Origin: RZYY01 sp036794825 | GTDB lineage: Bacteria > Bacteroidota > Bacteroidia > Bacteroidales > 4484-276 | NCBI GenBank assembly: GCA_036794825.1 | Contig: DAIRGA010000003.1 | Coordinates: 62,001-126,000, forward strand | Direction of reading: 5' to 3' | Length of the DNA stretch: 64,000 nucleotides | Shown here: positions 1 through 9,332 of the stretch, in pieces | How positions within the stretch are numbered: position 1 is the stretch's first letter | How the letters are laid out: each line of letters opens with the position of its first letter | Notes under the pieces: generated by a model | The model's database searches: none | Told to the model about the DNA's origin: nothing | The model's input: only the letters and a program-made list of their open reading frames with translations | Made by a program: the position numbers and the translations under genes

Positions 1-1319
1 GTCTGCATGGGTTCGAGTTTTACAAGTCTTGCAGCCAGATCGGCTACCGGGATTCGCCAGGATAAGTTTTGATAATCCTTATAATTAATCGGGATGAGCC
101 GGAACCAGACCTTGTTGTAATTTTTCCAACTCAACAGCGCGAGCGAGGGTTTACCAGGTAGTGATGCCGTCTCCGTTTGTACTGAAATCGAGGGTTTCAG
201 GAGTTCATCCAGCAAGATCTGGCAATTTGTGGCGCCCGGTGATTTCGGGAATTTTTTTATTGCCTCCCGGCAAATTTCAACAGCTTTTTTCCGCTCCCAC
301 CTGAACTCATCGCCCCCGGCAGGATTATACTTCACGGCATTAGATTCGTGAAATTTCGCCAGCTCGAAAGTCACCGAAGCCGAAGGCGGCGACATGTTGA
401 ACCGTTGTTGCAAACCTTCGAGAGCATTCCGGTAGTGACCATCTTTTCCATCGAGTACCGAACTGTTTCGGACATAATTAAGTCGCTGCAAATCAGCATC
501 AATTAATGCCTGCGGGTCGGCGTCTCCGATATGAAAACTGAGGAGTTGCTGATAGATTTTCAGAATTTTTGAAGCAAAAGTATGTGACTTATTTTCAGGG
601 ATTTGGAAGTTGATAAATCGTTCAGCTGACGAAAAATAATCGGCATGATCAGGCTTCCATTGGTCAGCGGCTGTTGTTATCCCGGATTCGCCGGATGAAT
701 AAAAATCAACAGCCCGGTGAGCAAGAAAATCAAAAAGTGTGGGTCGGTAAACCTTCGAATCCTTTTTCTCGTCAAGAATAGCAGCAAAAGGTTTTAAATC
801 AGTGTTTTGTAATTCATTTTCAGGCACGAGTGAAGCCTCAAAATGGCTGGCGGCGGTCCCGAGCAATTTTGCTGCATCCCAGGTACGAACATCGTTGCCG
901 GCATCGCCTGCAATTTTCCCGCGGTCAAGCACCTGGTAGCGATTCATCTGAAAGTAGCGCAGGTAAAGGTCGCCAAGAATCGAGTGCAAGATTTGTTTAT
1001 CCGGAAATCCGGCATCCTCAATCTCTTTTTGAATGGTCGAAATGGCCTTCACCATATAGTCTTCTTCGTAATCAGCCATCAGTTTAATCCTGTAAAGATT
1101 TGCTTTGATCAGTTGTGGGCTGTTTTGATCAGCACGGGCCAACTGATAAATCTGCTCTACACTCCCGAGTGCCGACCGGGGTTGATTTTGGCTGATCAGA
1201 GAATCAACCTCCTTCCATTTTTCGTCATAATTTTTATCCATTGGGGGCATGTTTGCAGTGATAAAAATAACAATCGCAGCTAAGAGGACAATGAGAATTG
1301 CCGGTTTTAATAAATTCAT
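1..1319 (-). CDS. Alpha-2-macroglobulin family protein, N-terminal part (runs off the left edge)
   Basis: Open frame of 439 codons without a stop, beginning at an ATG at 1319 and leaving the window at its left edge, so only the N-terminal part is visible. The first ~22 residues form a hydrophobic signal or anchor (MNLLKPAILIVLLAAIVIFI). Then comes a helical, TPR-like stretch that includes YRPTLFDFLAHRAVDFY and LNYVRNSSVLDGKDGHY. These segments are typical of the N-terminal region of the ~1800-2000-residue bacterial alpha-2-macroglobulin (MG2/A2M) proteins of Bacteroidetes. Such proteins are envelope-anchored and thought to trap foreign proteases. The bait region and any thioester CLEQ motif would lie outside the window, so the subtype is unknown. 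The family call rests on remembered similarity of this region. Confidence 0.75.
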   Translation of the reverse strand, partial: MNLLKPAILIVLLAAIVIFITANMPPMDKNYDEKWKEVDSLISQNQPRSALGSVEQIYQLARADQNSPQLIKANLYRIKLMADYEEDYMVKAISTIQKEIEDAGFPDKQILHSILGDLYLRYFQMNRYQVLDRGKIAGDAGNDVRTWDAAKLLGTAASHFEASLVPENELQNTDLKPFAAILDEKKDSKVYRPTLFDFLAHRAVDFYSSGESGITTAADQWKPDHADYFSSAERFINFQIPENKSHTFASKILKIYQQLLSFHIGDADPQALIDADLQRLNYVRNSSVLDGKDGHYRNALEGLQQRFNMSPPSASVTFELAKFHESNAVKYNPAGGDEFRWERKKAVEICREAIKKFPKSPGATNCQILLDELLKPSISVQTETASLPGKPSLALLSWKNYNKVWFRLIPINYKDYQNLSWRIPVADLAARLVKLEPMQ

Positions 1320-1440
1320 AATCAATGATTTTTTTCGATTCCGGATTTGTAATCAACAATTATGCAAAAAGAATTTCCAGGAAAGCATAATACGGCAAAG
1401 ATGGTTCATTTTGACGAAACCTTAACGGTTGTAGCCGGAA

Positions 1441-1474
1441 ACAAAAAACCCGGCCAGATCATTGATCTGCCGGG
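1441..1474 (-). terminator. Rho-independent terminator after the DUF6249-like gene
   Basis: Read on the minus strand, CCCGGCAGATCA pairs with TGATCTGGCCGGG (one bulge) and is followed by TTTTTTG. It lies about 27 bp beyond the stop of the 123-residue membrane protein gene. Confidence 0.85.
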
Positions 1475-1500
1475 TAAGTGTTTTTCAAACAAATCGCTTG

Positions 1501-1872
1501 TTACTCTTTTGTAAAACCTTCAGCTTTCTCCTCACTGTTTTTCAATTGATTGAGCGCATTTTTCTTAATCAAAAAGTAGTAAACCAGCAGGCTTGTTCCG
1601 CCAAAAATGAGCATCATCGAAAAATAGGCCGGTTCTTCGTCCATGTAGTTGCCGGCGGTAAGTATGTTCCCAAGCAGTATTCCCACCGAAATGCCGATCA
1701 TCAGCAGGCCGACCTTCAGGGTATTGTTAGCATCTTTATCGGTTTTGAGCATTGAAGCATCTTTGCCATGCTGTATCAGCGTCATATGAATCCGCTTGCG
1801 TGCCTGAATCTGCACAATCAGAACTATGGCTGCAAAAAAGCCGAGCGGTACCAGAATTTCAACTCCTCCCAT
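1501..1872 (-). CDS. Small integral membrane protein, DUF6249-like
   Basis: 123 residues with three predicted membrane segments (about residues 4-22, 53-72 and 82-102). A basic loop after the first segment (QARKRIHMTL) carries a histidine-containing stretch, and the C-terminal tail is charged. Length and layout resemble DUF6249 proteins, which in Bacteroidetes often sit near ECF sigma factors; their function is unknown. The gene stands alone, divergent from the secreted protein gene at 2014, with its own terminator downstream. No catalytic motif is visible. The DUF assignment comes from layout and is tentative; that this is a real membrane protein gene is much more secure. Confidence 0.65.
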   Translation of the reverse strand: MGGVEILVPLGFFAAIVLIVQIQARKRIHMTLIQHGKDASMLKTDKDANNTLKVGLLMIGISVGILLGNILTAGNYMDEEPAYFSMMLIFGGTSLLVYYFLIKKNALNQLKNSEEKAEGFTKE

Positions 1873-1992
1873 GATTTCAATTTTTTAATGGTTATGTTTA
1901 AAATGTCAATTTCACTTTCACCGCTTTTGACGCTGGCATTGGTTCAAGGTTACAAAAAAATGGTTCGGAGGGTCATCAACTGAACAATTTTT

Positions 1993-2000
1993 TATTTTTG
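1993..2000 (+). promoter_or_regulatory. Bacteroidetes -7 element
   Basis: TATTTTTG matches TAnnTTTG exactly and ends 13 bp before the ATG at 2014. No clear -33 TTTG was seen. Confidence 0.5.
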
Positions 2001-2013
2001 TGCTTGTTATAGA

Positions 2014-2694
2014 ATGGTTATGAAAAGAATTTACATCCTGTTGTTTCTGCTCCTTACGCTGGGTTTGGCTGCTCAGGAGGAGCAATCTGCTGATCAATTT
2101 CCCCCTTCAGCAGAGGGAGATTCCATGACGATCAGGCCATTTAATCCAAATCTTTTACCCTACAATCCTGACAAAAAACTGAGCGTCAGGATGGAGGTGG
2201 GAAGCACTTTCGGGCTCAGTTCAGGCGGTGGTCAGTTATTTGGCATCTATACTGCGCCACACCTCAGTTATAAACTTTCCGACAGATGGCGGCTGAACGC
2301 AGGGATGCGAATCCAGAACACAAATTTCATCAACTATTACAACCCTTTTAATCCCTATTTTCCGGAATACACCCGTACTTTTGACAATAACATCACCCAG
2401 ACCCTGATTTATGCTGAAAGTGAGTACATGGTTAATCCACGGCTAATGATCTCCACAAAGGTTTACAAAGAGGTCTCCGTTTTCGGTGAGCCGCAGATCA
2501 ATCCCCGTGCATTGGATCTAAACAGCGAAGGGGTTTCGGTTGGGTTTAATTACCGGGTTACCGACAATTTCCATTTCGGAGCCGAGGTTGGATACAACAG
2601 GGGTCACAATCCCTATAATCCCTGGTATCCTTCTTCCTTCGGTTATCCGGCCCGGAATCCTTACGGGATCAACTCCCTCTCTCCTTTTGATTAA
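2014..2694 (+). CDS. Secreted, probably outer-membrane barrel-like protein of unknown function
   Basis: 226 residues. A classic signal peptide (MKRIYILLFLLLTLGLAAQ) starts at the second ATG (2020), so either 2014 or 2020 may be the true start. The mature part alternates polar and aromatic residues in beta-strand fashion (YKLSDRWRLNAGMRIQ, VSVGFNYRVTDNFHFGAEVG). It also carries Asn-Pro-Tyr-rich loops (NYYNPFNPYFPEY, HNPYNPWYPSSFGYP). That pattern suggests a small outer-membrane beta barrel or a periplasmic beta protein. The last residues do not end in an aromatic strand, which argues against a standard BAM substrate. I do not recognise the family. A -7 element lies immediately upstream; yaaA follows 63 bp downstream. 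Confidence 0.65.
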   Translation: MVMKRIYILLFLLLTLGLAAQEEQSADQFPPSAEGDSMTIRPFNPNLLPYNPDKKLSVRMEVGSTFGLSSGGGQLFGIYTAPHLSYKLSDRWRLNAGMRIQNTNFINYYNPFNPYFPEYTRTFDNNITQTLIYAESEYMVNPRLMISTKVYKEVSVFGEPQINPRALDLNSEGVSVGFNYRVTDNFHFGAEVGYNRGHNPYNPWYPSSFGYPARNPYGINSLSPFD

Positions 2695-2757
2695 TACCTG
2701 ACAGGGTTACTTGTTAACAGAAAACTGAAGTCGTCACTATTCAGCACATCATTGATT

Positions 2758-3525
2758 ATGATTATCTTACTATCTCCCTCCAAAACCCTTAACGAAAAGG
2801 CTCAACCTCAGACAGATAAATTTTCTCAGCCATTTTTTCAAAAAGAATCCCAGGAATTGGTGGAAACACTGAGAAAACTCTCTCCACCAAATCTCCGTGA
2901 ATTGATGGACATCAATCCAAAACTGGCTGACCTGAATTACCAGCGTTACCGCGACTGGCATCTCCCGTTCACACCTGAAAATGCCACACAGGCGGTTTTG
3001 CTGTTCAAAGGCGAGGTTTATAATGGTCTGAGGGCAGAAACGATGTCCCCGGCCGATCTCGATTTCGCCCAGAATCATCTGCTGATTTTATCAGGATTGT
3101 ATGGCGCATTGCGTGCTTTGGATCTGATGCAGCCTTATCGGCTCGAAATGGGAACCAGTCTAAAAACCAGAAAGGGTAAAGATCTCTACGGGTTCTGGGG
3201 CAACAAGATCACTTCCTTTATCAATCAGCGGCTGGAAGCGGGTGGCATGAAATACCTCATCAACCTGGCTTCGGACGAGTATTTTAATGCACTGCAAAGT
3301 TCAAAACTTCGGGCAGAAATCATCACGCCACAGTTTAAGGATTTCTCTAACGGCAGCTACAAATTCCTGACTGTTTACGGTAAAAAAGCCCGCGGAATGA
3401 TGGCCAGGTTTATCATCCAAAACCGGGTTAATGAGATTGGGCAGCTTAAACTTTTTGACGCGGAGGGATATTTTTTCAACGAAAACCTCTCCAAAGGAAA
3501 CACATGGGTTTTTACCAGGGGATAA
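2758..3525 (+). CDS. yaaA: Peroxide stress protein YaaA (UPF0246/DUF328)
   Basis: 255 residues from the ATG at 2758; a TTG six bases earlier would add only two residues, and the family begins MxxxxSPSKTL, favouring 2758. Family marks are LLSPSKTLNE at the N-terminus, FKGEVYNGLRAE, LSGLYGALRALDLMQPYRLEMG, FWGNKITSFIN and KGNTWVFTRG at the end. E. coli YaaA is a cytosolic DNA-binding protein that lowers free iron during hydrogen peroxide stress; the biochemical mechanism is still poorly defined. Length matches the family (about 255-260). It is followed 71 bp later by comEC and is probably an independent housekeeping gene. Confidence 0.93.
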   Translation: MIILLSPSKTLNEKAQPQTDKFSQPFFQKESQELVETLRKLSPPNLRELMDINPKLADLNYQRYRDWHLPFTPENATQAVLLFKGEVYNGLRAETMSPADLDFAQNHLLILSGLYGALRALDLMQPYRLEMGTSLKTRKGKDLYGFWGNKITSFINQRLEAGGMKYLINLASDEYFNALQSSKLRAEIITPQFKDFSNGSYKFLTVYGKKARGMMARFIIQNRVNEIGQLKLFDAEGYFFNENLSKGNTWVFTRG

Positions 3526-3596
3526 TTTTTGCCTGCGAATAGAATCGTTACAGGCTGATTTTCTATTTTTACCGATGATTATTTCACGGTAAAATC

Positions 3597-5720
3597 ATGA
3601 AATTCTGGAACCAATACCCCTTCGTTAGACTGCTAATTCCATTCGCTACCGGAATAATGCTGGCCATTCATCTGCCAAAACCGGCTTTATTGGGGTCATT
3701 AAACCTGATGTTACTCTCTGGCATCCTTTTATTCCTGGTAATTTTGGCTCATCTCACCAATAAATACTCACTGCGATGGCTTCCTGGGTTGTTTATCAAC
3801 CTGTTTCTAATTTGCGCCGGGTACACGCTGACGGTGGTTCAACGCGAATTTTATCACCGTGATCAACTAAGTCAATTCGTTGACAGAGAAACAATTATTT
3901 CAATCAGAATAACTGAACCTCCCTCAGAAAGGACAAAAAGTGTCCGTGGATTTGGTGAAGTGATTTCGGTGATGGACTCGTTGACCGGAAAACCAATTTC
4001 AGGGAAATTATTACTATATTTCGAGAAAGATAGTACGTCAAAAAGCCTTGGTTACGGAGATGTAATCGTTGCAAAAACAAGGCTGAATCATGTGCAGTCG
4101 GCAGGAAATCCACACCAGTTTGATTATCGTAAATACCTGGCCCAAAGCGGTATATATTACCAGACATGGATTACCAGCGAAAACTGGCAAAAGACCGGAA
4201 ACAGCAGGGTTAACCATCTGTTCGATTTTTCTTACCGGGCGAGGGATTTTATGCTGAACATTCTGGACACTCAGGGTCTTACAGGAGATGAATTTGCGGT
4301 TGCAGCCGCCATCCTGCTTAGCTTTGACGACCACATGGAGCCTGAATTGCGAAATCTTTACGCCGGTGCCGGGGCATTGCATGTATTGTGTGTCTCGGGG
4401 TTGCATGTGGGTATTATATTCATGATTGTCAGTCTATTACTAAAAGGGCTAACTTCAAAAAAAGGAAAATTACTGCGATTTTTAATTCTTCTTGCCAGCA
4501 TCTGGATGTATGCTTTTATCACCGGCCTCGCTCCATCAGTTCTCAGGGCCGGAGTAATGTTCAGCCTATTTTCGTGGCGCGAACTCGCCAGAGAGAAATC
4601 CAACTCCTATAACATATTGGCTGCCTCCGCATTTTTGCTCCTCGCTTACGATCCTTACCTTATCAGCAAGATCGGTTTTCAGCTTTCCTATTCCGCTGTG
4701 CTGGGAATTATTTCGCTCAACGACCCAATTTGCAAACTACTGACTTTCAAAAATGTAGTCCTCGATTATTTCTGGAAATTGTCCGTCGTTTCTATAGCAG
4801 CCCAGGCCGGGACTTTTCCGCTGGCTATCTATTATTTCAACCAGTTTCCGGTCTATTTTCTACTCGCCAATTTAATTGTGATTCCGGTTGTATGGCTGAT
4901 CGTTTACACCGGAATTATCGCTCTGGCGGCATCAGCCCTCTCCAAATGGTTTTCGGCACTTATAGTGAAATTCCTCAGCATTCAGATTACATTCCTCAAC
5001 TTTTCTGTGGATTGGATCAATTCGCTTCCTTTTGCCAAAATTGACGGGCTGGTACTCTATCTGCCCCAGATGGTGCTGATTTACTTACTGATAATTTCCC
5101 TGGTTAGATTTTTCATCAGCAAAGATGGAAAATTTGGGATTATGTTACTGTCAATAAGCCTCTTACTCACCTTTTCTTTCATACATCAGAGGGTTGGCAC
5201 ACTCAGCCAGCAAAAACTGATCGTTTACAACGTCAGAGGGTATTCGGCGATGGACATCATAATCGGACAAAATCTGGTCTCCTTTTCTGATAGCGCATTG
5301 TTGGCTAATTCAGGCGCTGTTGATTTTAACATGAAAAATGCCAGAACTTATGCCGGGGTAAAAAGCAAAGAACAACTCACTTACAATCAGAATGTCGGGA
5401 AAAGTGTTTTTGACATGAGCCTGCCGGTCAGAGTATTCGCTCCAGGAATCATCGAAGCCGGTAGTAAAACCATTGCAATTGTTGATAATGATTTCCCGGG
5501 ACTTAAACCCGAAGAACCTTTGGAAATTGACTTACTGATTTTACAAAACAACTGCAGTCTCACTATCAGCCAGTTACAGGATATGTTTCATTTTGAACAA
5601 CTTGTATTCGACTCATCCAACACTCCCCCGAAAATCAGAAAGTGGCGCGAATACTGTGAAGCAAACGAAATCCCTTATTTTGATGTAACCTCTTCCGGAG
5701 CCTTGGTTGTAAACCTTTGA
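3597..5720 (+). CDS. comEC: ComEC/Rec2 family DNA-uptake channel protein without the nuclease-like domain
   Basis: 707 residues. An N-terminal membrane part with a DUF4131-type beta region (about 30-190) is followed by the competence domain. The latter starts near residue 240 with GALHVLCVSGLHVGIIF, a ComEC signature, and runs on through LAPSVLRAGVMF and about eight membrane helices. In transformable bacteria ComEC is the inner-membrane channel for incoming single-stranded DNA. The C-terminal ~180 residues (after ~520) are soluble and lack the HxHxDH motif of the metallo-beta-lactamase domain found in longer ComEC proteins, as in many Bacteroidetes homologues. The last 46 bp overlap the convergent histidine kinase gene. 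Confidence 0.9.
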   Translation: MKFWNQYPFVRLLIPFATGIMLAIHLPKPALLGSLNLMLLSGILLFLVILAHLTNKYSLRWLPGLFINLFLICAGYTLTVVQREFYHRDQLSQFVDRETIISIRITEPPSERTKSVRGFGEVISVMDSLTGKPISGKLLLYFEKDSTSKSLGYGDVIVAKTRLNHVQSAGNPHQFDYRKYLAQSGIYYQTWITSENWQKTGNSRVNHLFDFSYRARDFMLNILDTQGLTGDEFAVAAAILLSFDDHMEPELRNLYAGAGALHVLCVSGLHVGIIFMIVSLLLKGLTSKKGKLLRFLILLASIWMYAFITGLAPSVLRAGVMFSLFSWRELAREKSNSYNILAASAFLLLAYDPYLISKIGFQLSYSAVLGIISLNDPICKLLTFKNVVLDYFWKLSVVSIAAQAGTFPLAIYYFNQFPVYFLLANLIVIPVVWLIVYTGIIALAASALSKWFSALIVKFLSIQITFLNFSVDWINSLPFAKIDGLVLYLPQMVLIYLLIISLVRFFISKDGKFGIMLLSISLLLTFSFIHQRVGTLSQQKLIVYNVRGYSAMDIIIGQNLVSFSDSALLANSGAVDFNMKNARTYAGVKSKEQLTYNQNVGKSVFDMSLPVRVFAPGIIEAGSKTIAIVDNDFPGLKPEEPLEIDLLILQNNCSLTISQLQDMFHFEQLVFDSSNTPPKIRKWREYCEANEIPYFDVTSSGALVVNL

Positions 5721-7948
5721 TTCTGCTCCAGCTTGTCCATCAGTTTTTCAAACTCGCTGAAACAGATGTTCACCTGGTTCTGATCTCTTAGCAGGCAGTC
5801 GTAGCTAAAATTGTGCGTAAAAGGAATCAGTGGCTCAAGATGATAACGATGCACAATCTCATTAAGCATCCTGGAAAATTCATGCAGTGCATCGCGGTCA
5901 AATGTCTTGTAACCCTGATGAAATGTGGCAGCAAGACCAGCAGTAAAGTGTTTTCTGATCTCCGGTTTTTTCATGATTTCAGCATATACTGCTCCGAGGT
6001 TTTTCATGCAGGTTCCTTCACATTTTTGAGTGATGGTGGCATTCTTCAAAGTAAAATAGAAGGTGGTTCCTTTACCAACAGTACTTCTAACACCTATTTT
6101 GCCGCCGTTGCGCTCCACAAACTCTTTGCAGATAATCAGCCCAAGCCCGGTACCCTTCTCATTTTCGGTGCCCGGTGTTGAATTTATATTGTTGGGTTTG
6201 AATAGTTTACCCTGCAGCTCCTTTGGAATTCCCACTCCGTTGTCTTTGACAGAAATTTTCAATTGCTCATCGTCAATAGCTTTGCAAAGGATCTTTACAG
6301 TACCCCCGGCTGGTGTGAATTTGATCGCATTAGCCATGAGGTTCCGCAATACGGTGTTGGTCATTTCATAGTCGGCTTTAACCTTCAACTCATTACTCCC
6401 AATGCAGCTTTTAATTTTGATGTTCTTTACCGAAGCCGATAAGCCAAAAAATCTGATCGAATTGTCTACCAATTCGTTGATGCTGATTTCTTTAGGTTGA
6501 AAAGGAATTTTTCCGGTCTGATTTCTCGACCATAACAGCAAATTATCGAGCAGGGCAAAGGACTGTCGGGCACTTTCATAAAGCATCTGAACAAAATGGC
6601 GGCGCTCTTCGGGCGTATAGTTTATGGTTTCATCCATGAGCAGTTCCAGAAAACCCATCTGCGCATTGTAAGGGCTTTTCAGGTCGTGGGCAACAATGCT
6701 GAAAAGTTTATCTTTAATTGCGTTGATTTCACGAAGTTTATTTTCAGTGTTTTTGAGGTGGGTAATGTCAGAAAATGAAGTTACTACAGCTTTTGGAGGG
6801 AAGCCGTTTTCGCCTGCTACCGGCACAGAATTGATCCGTATCCACCGGAGAACACCTTTCTTGTTATGTATCCCCATGATGGTGTGATGTATTGATTTTC
6901 CGGAGCTTAGAGAAATAGTAGCCGGGTGATCTCCGGGATTAAAGGGATCGCCGTTTTCCTGGATGGCCTTCCAACCAGGAAATAACCCGGAGAGATTTTT
7001 CAATTCTTCGCCATTAAGATCGAGTATGGCTTCGGCAGCCTGATTCCAGGTGATAACCTTTCCGCCGTAATCTCTCATAATGATTCCGTCATTCATGGCA
7101 TTTACCACCGAGCGGTACTTTATCTCACTCTCTTTCAGTGCGTTTTCAACGTTTTTGCGTGGAGTAATATCGGAAAAAACTCCGAATATTTTATGTTGAT
7201 CCTTGAAGATGCTAATTCTGATCTCAGCCCAGAACCGGCTGCCGTCTTTGCGCAGACATTCAACTTCCACCGGAGATGTATCCAGATTTTTGACTTTACG
7301 GATAAAAACGTCCCTGATGGTTCTACGCTGCTCGGGCACCACGAACTCCCAAACCCGGCGGCCAACGACTTCCTGCTGGTCGAATCCAAAAATATCAAGC
7401 AAAGGCGAATTTACCATCGTTATGTAACTTCGCTCGGTGAGGTAAATTCCTTCGTTGATGTTTTCGGCCAATTCCTTGTATTTCAGCTCAACTTCAAACA
7501 ATTTCTCGTCGTAAACCTGTTTTATGTCTGATAAATCAGCAATTACAAGGGAAAATAATTCGTCACCATTAACATTGTTCTGATTCACGAAAATCTTGGT
7601 TTTGAGCTGCTTACCACAACTCAGCACAAAAATCAGTTCACCGTTCTGGGAAGTTTTGGTGGCGCGTGAAGCTTCCAGCAGTGTGGTCAGGAATATTTGG
7701 TAATCAGGGGGTACCAGATCGAAAATTGAGAAATCCGGCTCATCGTTCTCCAGGCAATCGAACAATCTTAAAGCCTCACTATTTCGAAAAATGACCTTGC
7801 CTGAAAAATCAATTAATAATAATGGTAACGGAAGTTGGAAGATCTCATTTTGGGAATTCCGGTCTTCGCTTTCCGAAATAATGTCATTTTCCTTGATAGA
7901 TTTCACATCTAATTGATTTTCAACACTTTTATTGCTTCTTGGTGACAT
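5675..7948 (-). CDS. PAS-domain sensor histidine kinase with an extra C-terminal domain
   Basis: 757 residues, apparently cytosolic because no membrane segment is visible. Three PAS domains (about 30-140, 150-265 and 275-395; PAC-like ends FSDITPRK and FSDITHLK) are followed by HisKA with phospho-acceptor His421 (AHDLKSPYNAQ). HATPase_c follows, with N box NLMANAIKFTP, G1 DNGVGIP and G2 GTGLGLIICKEF. The kinase core ends near residue 630. The remaining ~125 residues contain CEGTC, then a helical stretch from MKNLGAVYAEIM to LMDKLEQNQRF, and match no receiver or HPt domain that I can see. No response regulator is adjacent, so it is an orphan kinase. The 3' end overlaps comEC by 46 bp tail to tail. 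Confidence 0.9.
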   Translation of the reverse strand: MSPRSNKSVENQLDVKSIKENDIISESEDRNSQNEIFQLPLPLLLIDFSGKVIFRNSEALRLFDCLENDEPDFSIFDLVPPDYQIFLTTLLEASRATKTSQNGELIFVLSCGKQLKTKIFVNQNNVNGDELFSLVIADLSDIKQVYDEKLFEVELKYKELAENINEGIYLTERSYITMVNSPLLDIFGFDQQEVVGRRVWEFVVPEQRRTIRDVFIRKVKNLDTSPVEVECLRKDGSRFWAEIRISIFKDQHKIFGVFSDITPRKNVENALKESEIKYRSVVNAMNDGIIMRDYGGKVITWNQAAEAILDLNGEELKNLSGLFPGWKAIQENGDPFNPGDHPATISLSSGKSIHHTIMGIHNKKGVLRWIRINSVPVAGENGFPPKAVVTSFSDITHLKNTENKLREINAIKDKLFSIVAHDLKSPYNAQMGFLELLMDETINYTPEERRHFVQMLYESARQSFALLDNLLLWSRNQTGKIPFQPKEISINELVDNSIRFFGLSASVKNIKIKSCIGSNELKVKADYEMTNTVLRNLMANAIKFTPAGGTVKILCKAIDDEQLKISVKDNGVGIPKELQGKLFKPNNINSTPGTENEKGTGLGLIICKEFVERNGGKIGVRSTVGKGTTFYFTLKNATITQKCEGTCMKNLGAVYAEIMKKPEIRKHFTAGLAATFHQGYKTFDRDALHEFSRMLNEIVHRYHLEPLIPFTHNFSYDCLLRDQNQVNICFSEFEKLMDKLEQNQRFTTKAPEEVTSK

Positions 7949-8145
7949 GTATTACTATCGAAGTAGATAAACAGCCTTCAAAAAAGAATGAGGTTTTAAA
8001 AATACTTAATTTCTATTAACCAAAAAAAATTTCAAACTTTTTCGGCTCAGTTTTTTAAGAAAAAAGCGGGGGAAAGAGAGGAAACCGAACAATCAAAGTC
8101 AATTTTAGGTATTGAATATCAAATATTTAAGATGATGGCTTTGAT

Positions 8146-9225
8146 TTAGTCATCACTCATCCAAATATCCACATACACCGGTAAGTGATCGCTGAAGCCT
8201 CCCAGGTAACTAAATCCCGAATAGGTGCGAAAAAGCTGTTTCCCCATGTATCTTTCATCATCTTTGAGTAAAAAGTCGTCGTGAAAAATTACTTCAGGTT
8301 GGGTATTCACCCAGAGTGGGCCAGATTGCTGCAAAAGACCCCCGGAAACAATCACCTGATCGAAAGTATCCCAATATTCACGAAATTTGAGAGTTCCGAA
8401 TTTCCAGCCCTGACGCTCCACAAGCATCAGGTTGTAAAGCGAAGCAGTGTCAGGCTTATCAATGACTCTTTTGGCCAACAGTCTCTCCGCTATGCTTTCG
8501 TCTTCAGGGCCGTCGTTAAAATCTCCCATTATCACGATAGAAACCGATGGATTGATAGCAAAGAGGGAGTCGGTTTTTTGTTTCAGGATTTGGGCTGCGC
8601 GGTTGCGTTTTGGTTTGGTTTCCATGTATCCGCCAAACCTCGAAGGCCAATGGTTGATGAAAATGTGTACCATTTCGCGATCGCCTATCAGTCCTTTGAC
8701 ATAAAGAATATCGCGGGTTTTGTCGGATGGTTCATCGGTAAAAGTCACCGGAACCGGCTCCGTATGAAGCGGGGTAAACTGGTCATCGCGGTAAATAAGA
8801 GCGACATCAATGCCCCTACCATCAGGAGAATCATAATGTATGATCTTGTAATTGAACCGTTTAAGCGGGGTTTCATAGATTAATCTATTCAAAACAAACT
8901 CGTTTTCAACCTCACACAAACCAACCATTGCCGGAGGTTCCCACTTTCCCACCGCCATGATCACTTTATAGATGTTGTTTAATTTTGCGTAAAATCTTTT
9001 GTTCGTCCATCTTCTGGAGCCTTCCGGAGTAAATTCGTCGTCCCTCGTATTGGGATCATCAACGATATCAAATAGATTTTCAACATTATAAAACATCAGC
9101 CTGTAACGGTTCTGATATTCCTTTTCGGTTTGCTTTTCTTGTGCTATAGCATTGATTATCAATGCAAAAAGAAGCATTGTCGTGAGAAACTTCAGGAAAT
9201 CTACAATAGGTTTATTGAGCAACAT
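8146..9225 (-). CDS. Secreted endonuclease/exonuclease/phosphatase family protein
   Basis: 359 residues with a signal peptide (about 1-28, ending INAIAQ). The EEP fold motifs are present in order: FYNVENLFD, the metal-binding Glu in GLCEVEN, FINHWPSRFGG, MGDFNDGPEDES and the C-terminal SDHLPVYVD. These residues bind the divalent cation and hydrolyse phosphodiester or phosphomonoester bonds in DNase I-type enzymes; the substrate (nucleic acid or lipid/inositol phosphate) cannot be read from sequence. The YNVENLFD start is typical of a large Bacteroidetes subgroup of secreted EEP proteins. A -7 element lies just upstream on the minus strand, divergent from the acyl-CoA synthetase gene. Confidence 0.9.
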   Translation of the reverse strand: MLLNKPIVDFLKFLTTMLLFALIINAIAQEKQTEKEYQNRYRLMFYNVENLFDIVDDPNTRDDEFTPEGSRRWTNKRFYAKLNNIYKVIMAVGKWEPPAMVGLCEVENEFVLNRLIYETPLKRFNYKIIHYDSPDGRGIDVALIYRDDQFTPLHTEPVPVTFTDEPSDKTRDILYVKGLIGDREMVHIFINHWPSRFGGYMETKPKRNRAAQILKQKTDSLFAINPSVSIVIMGDFNDGPEDESIAERLLAKRVIDKPDTASLYNLMLVERQGWKFGTLKFREYWDTFDQVIVSGGLLQQSGPLWVNTQPEVIFHDDFLLKDDERYMGKQLFRTYSGFSYLGGFSDHLPVYVDIWMSDD

Positions 9226-9242
9226 GGCAATTTTTCAAAAGT

Positions 9243-9250
9243 CAAAATTA
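9243..9250 (-). promoter_or_regulatory. Bacteroidetes -7 element for the EEP gene
   Basis: On the minus strand TAATTTTG fits TAnnTTTG and ends 17 bp before the ATG at 9225, in the short divergent gap. Confidence 0.5.
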
Positions 9251-9332
9251 GCTTAATATTGAAAATGCAGCCATGATTTTCGGTGGCAAAGTAGTACTTT
9301 CGCTGCCGGTTTCAACCTCAACTATCGTAAAT

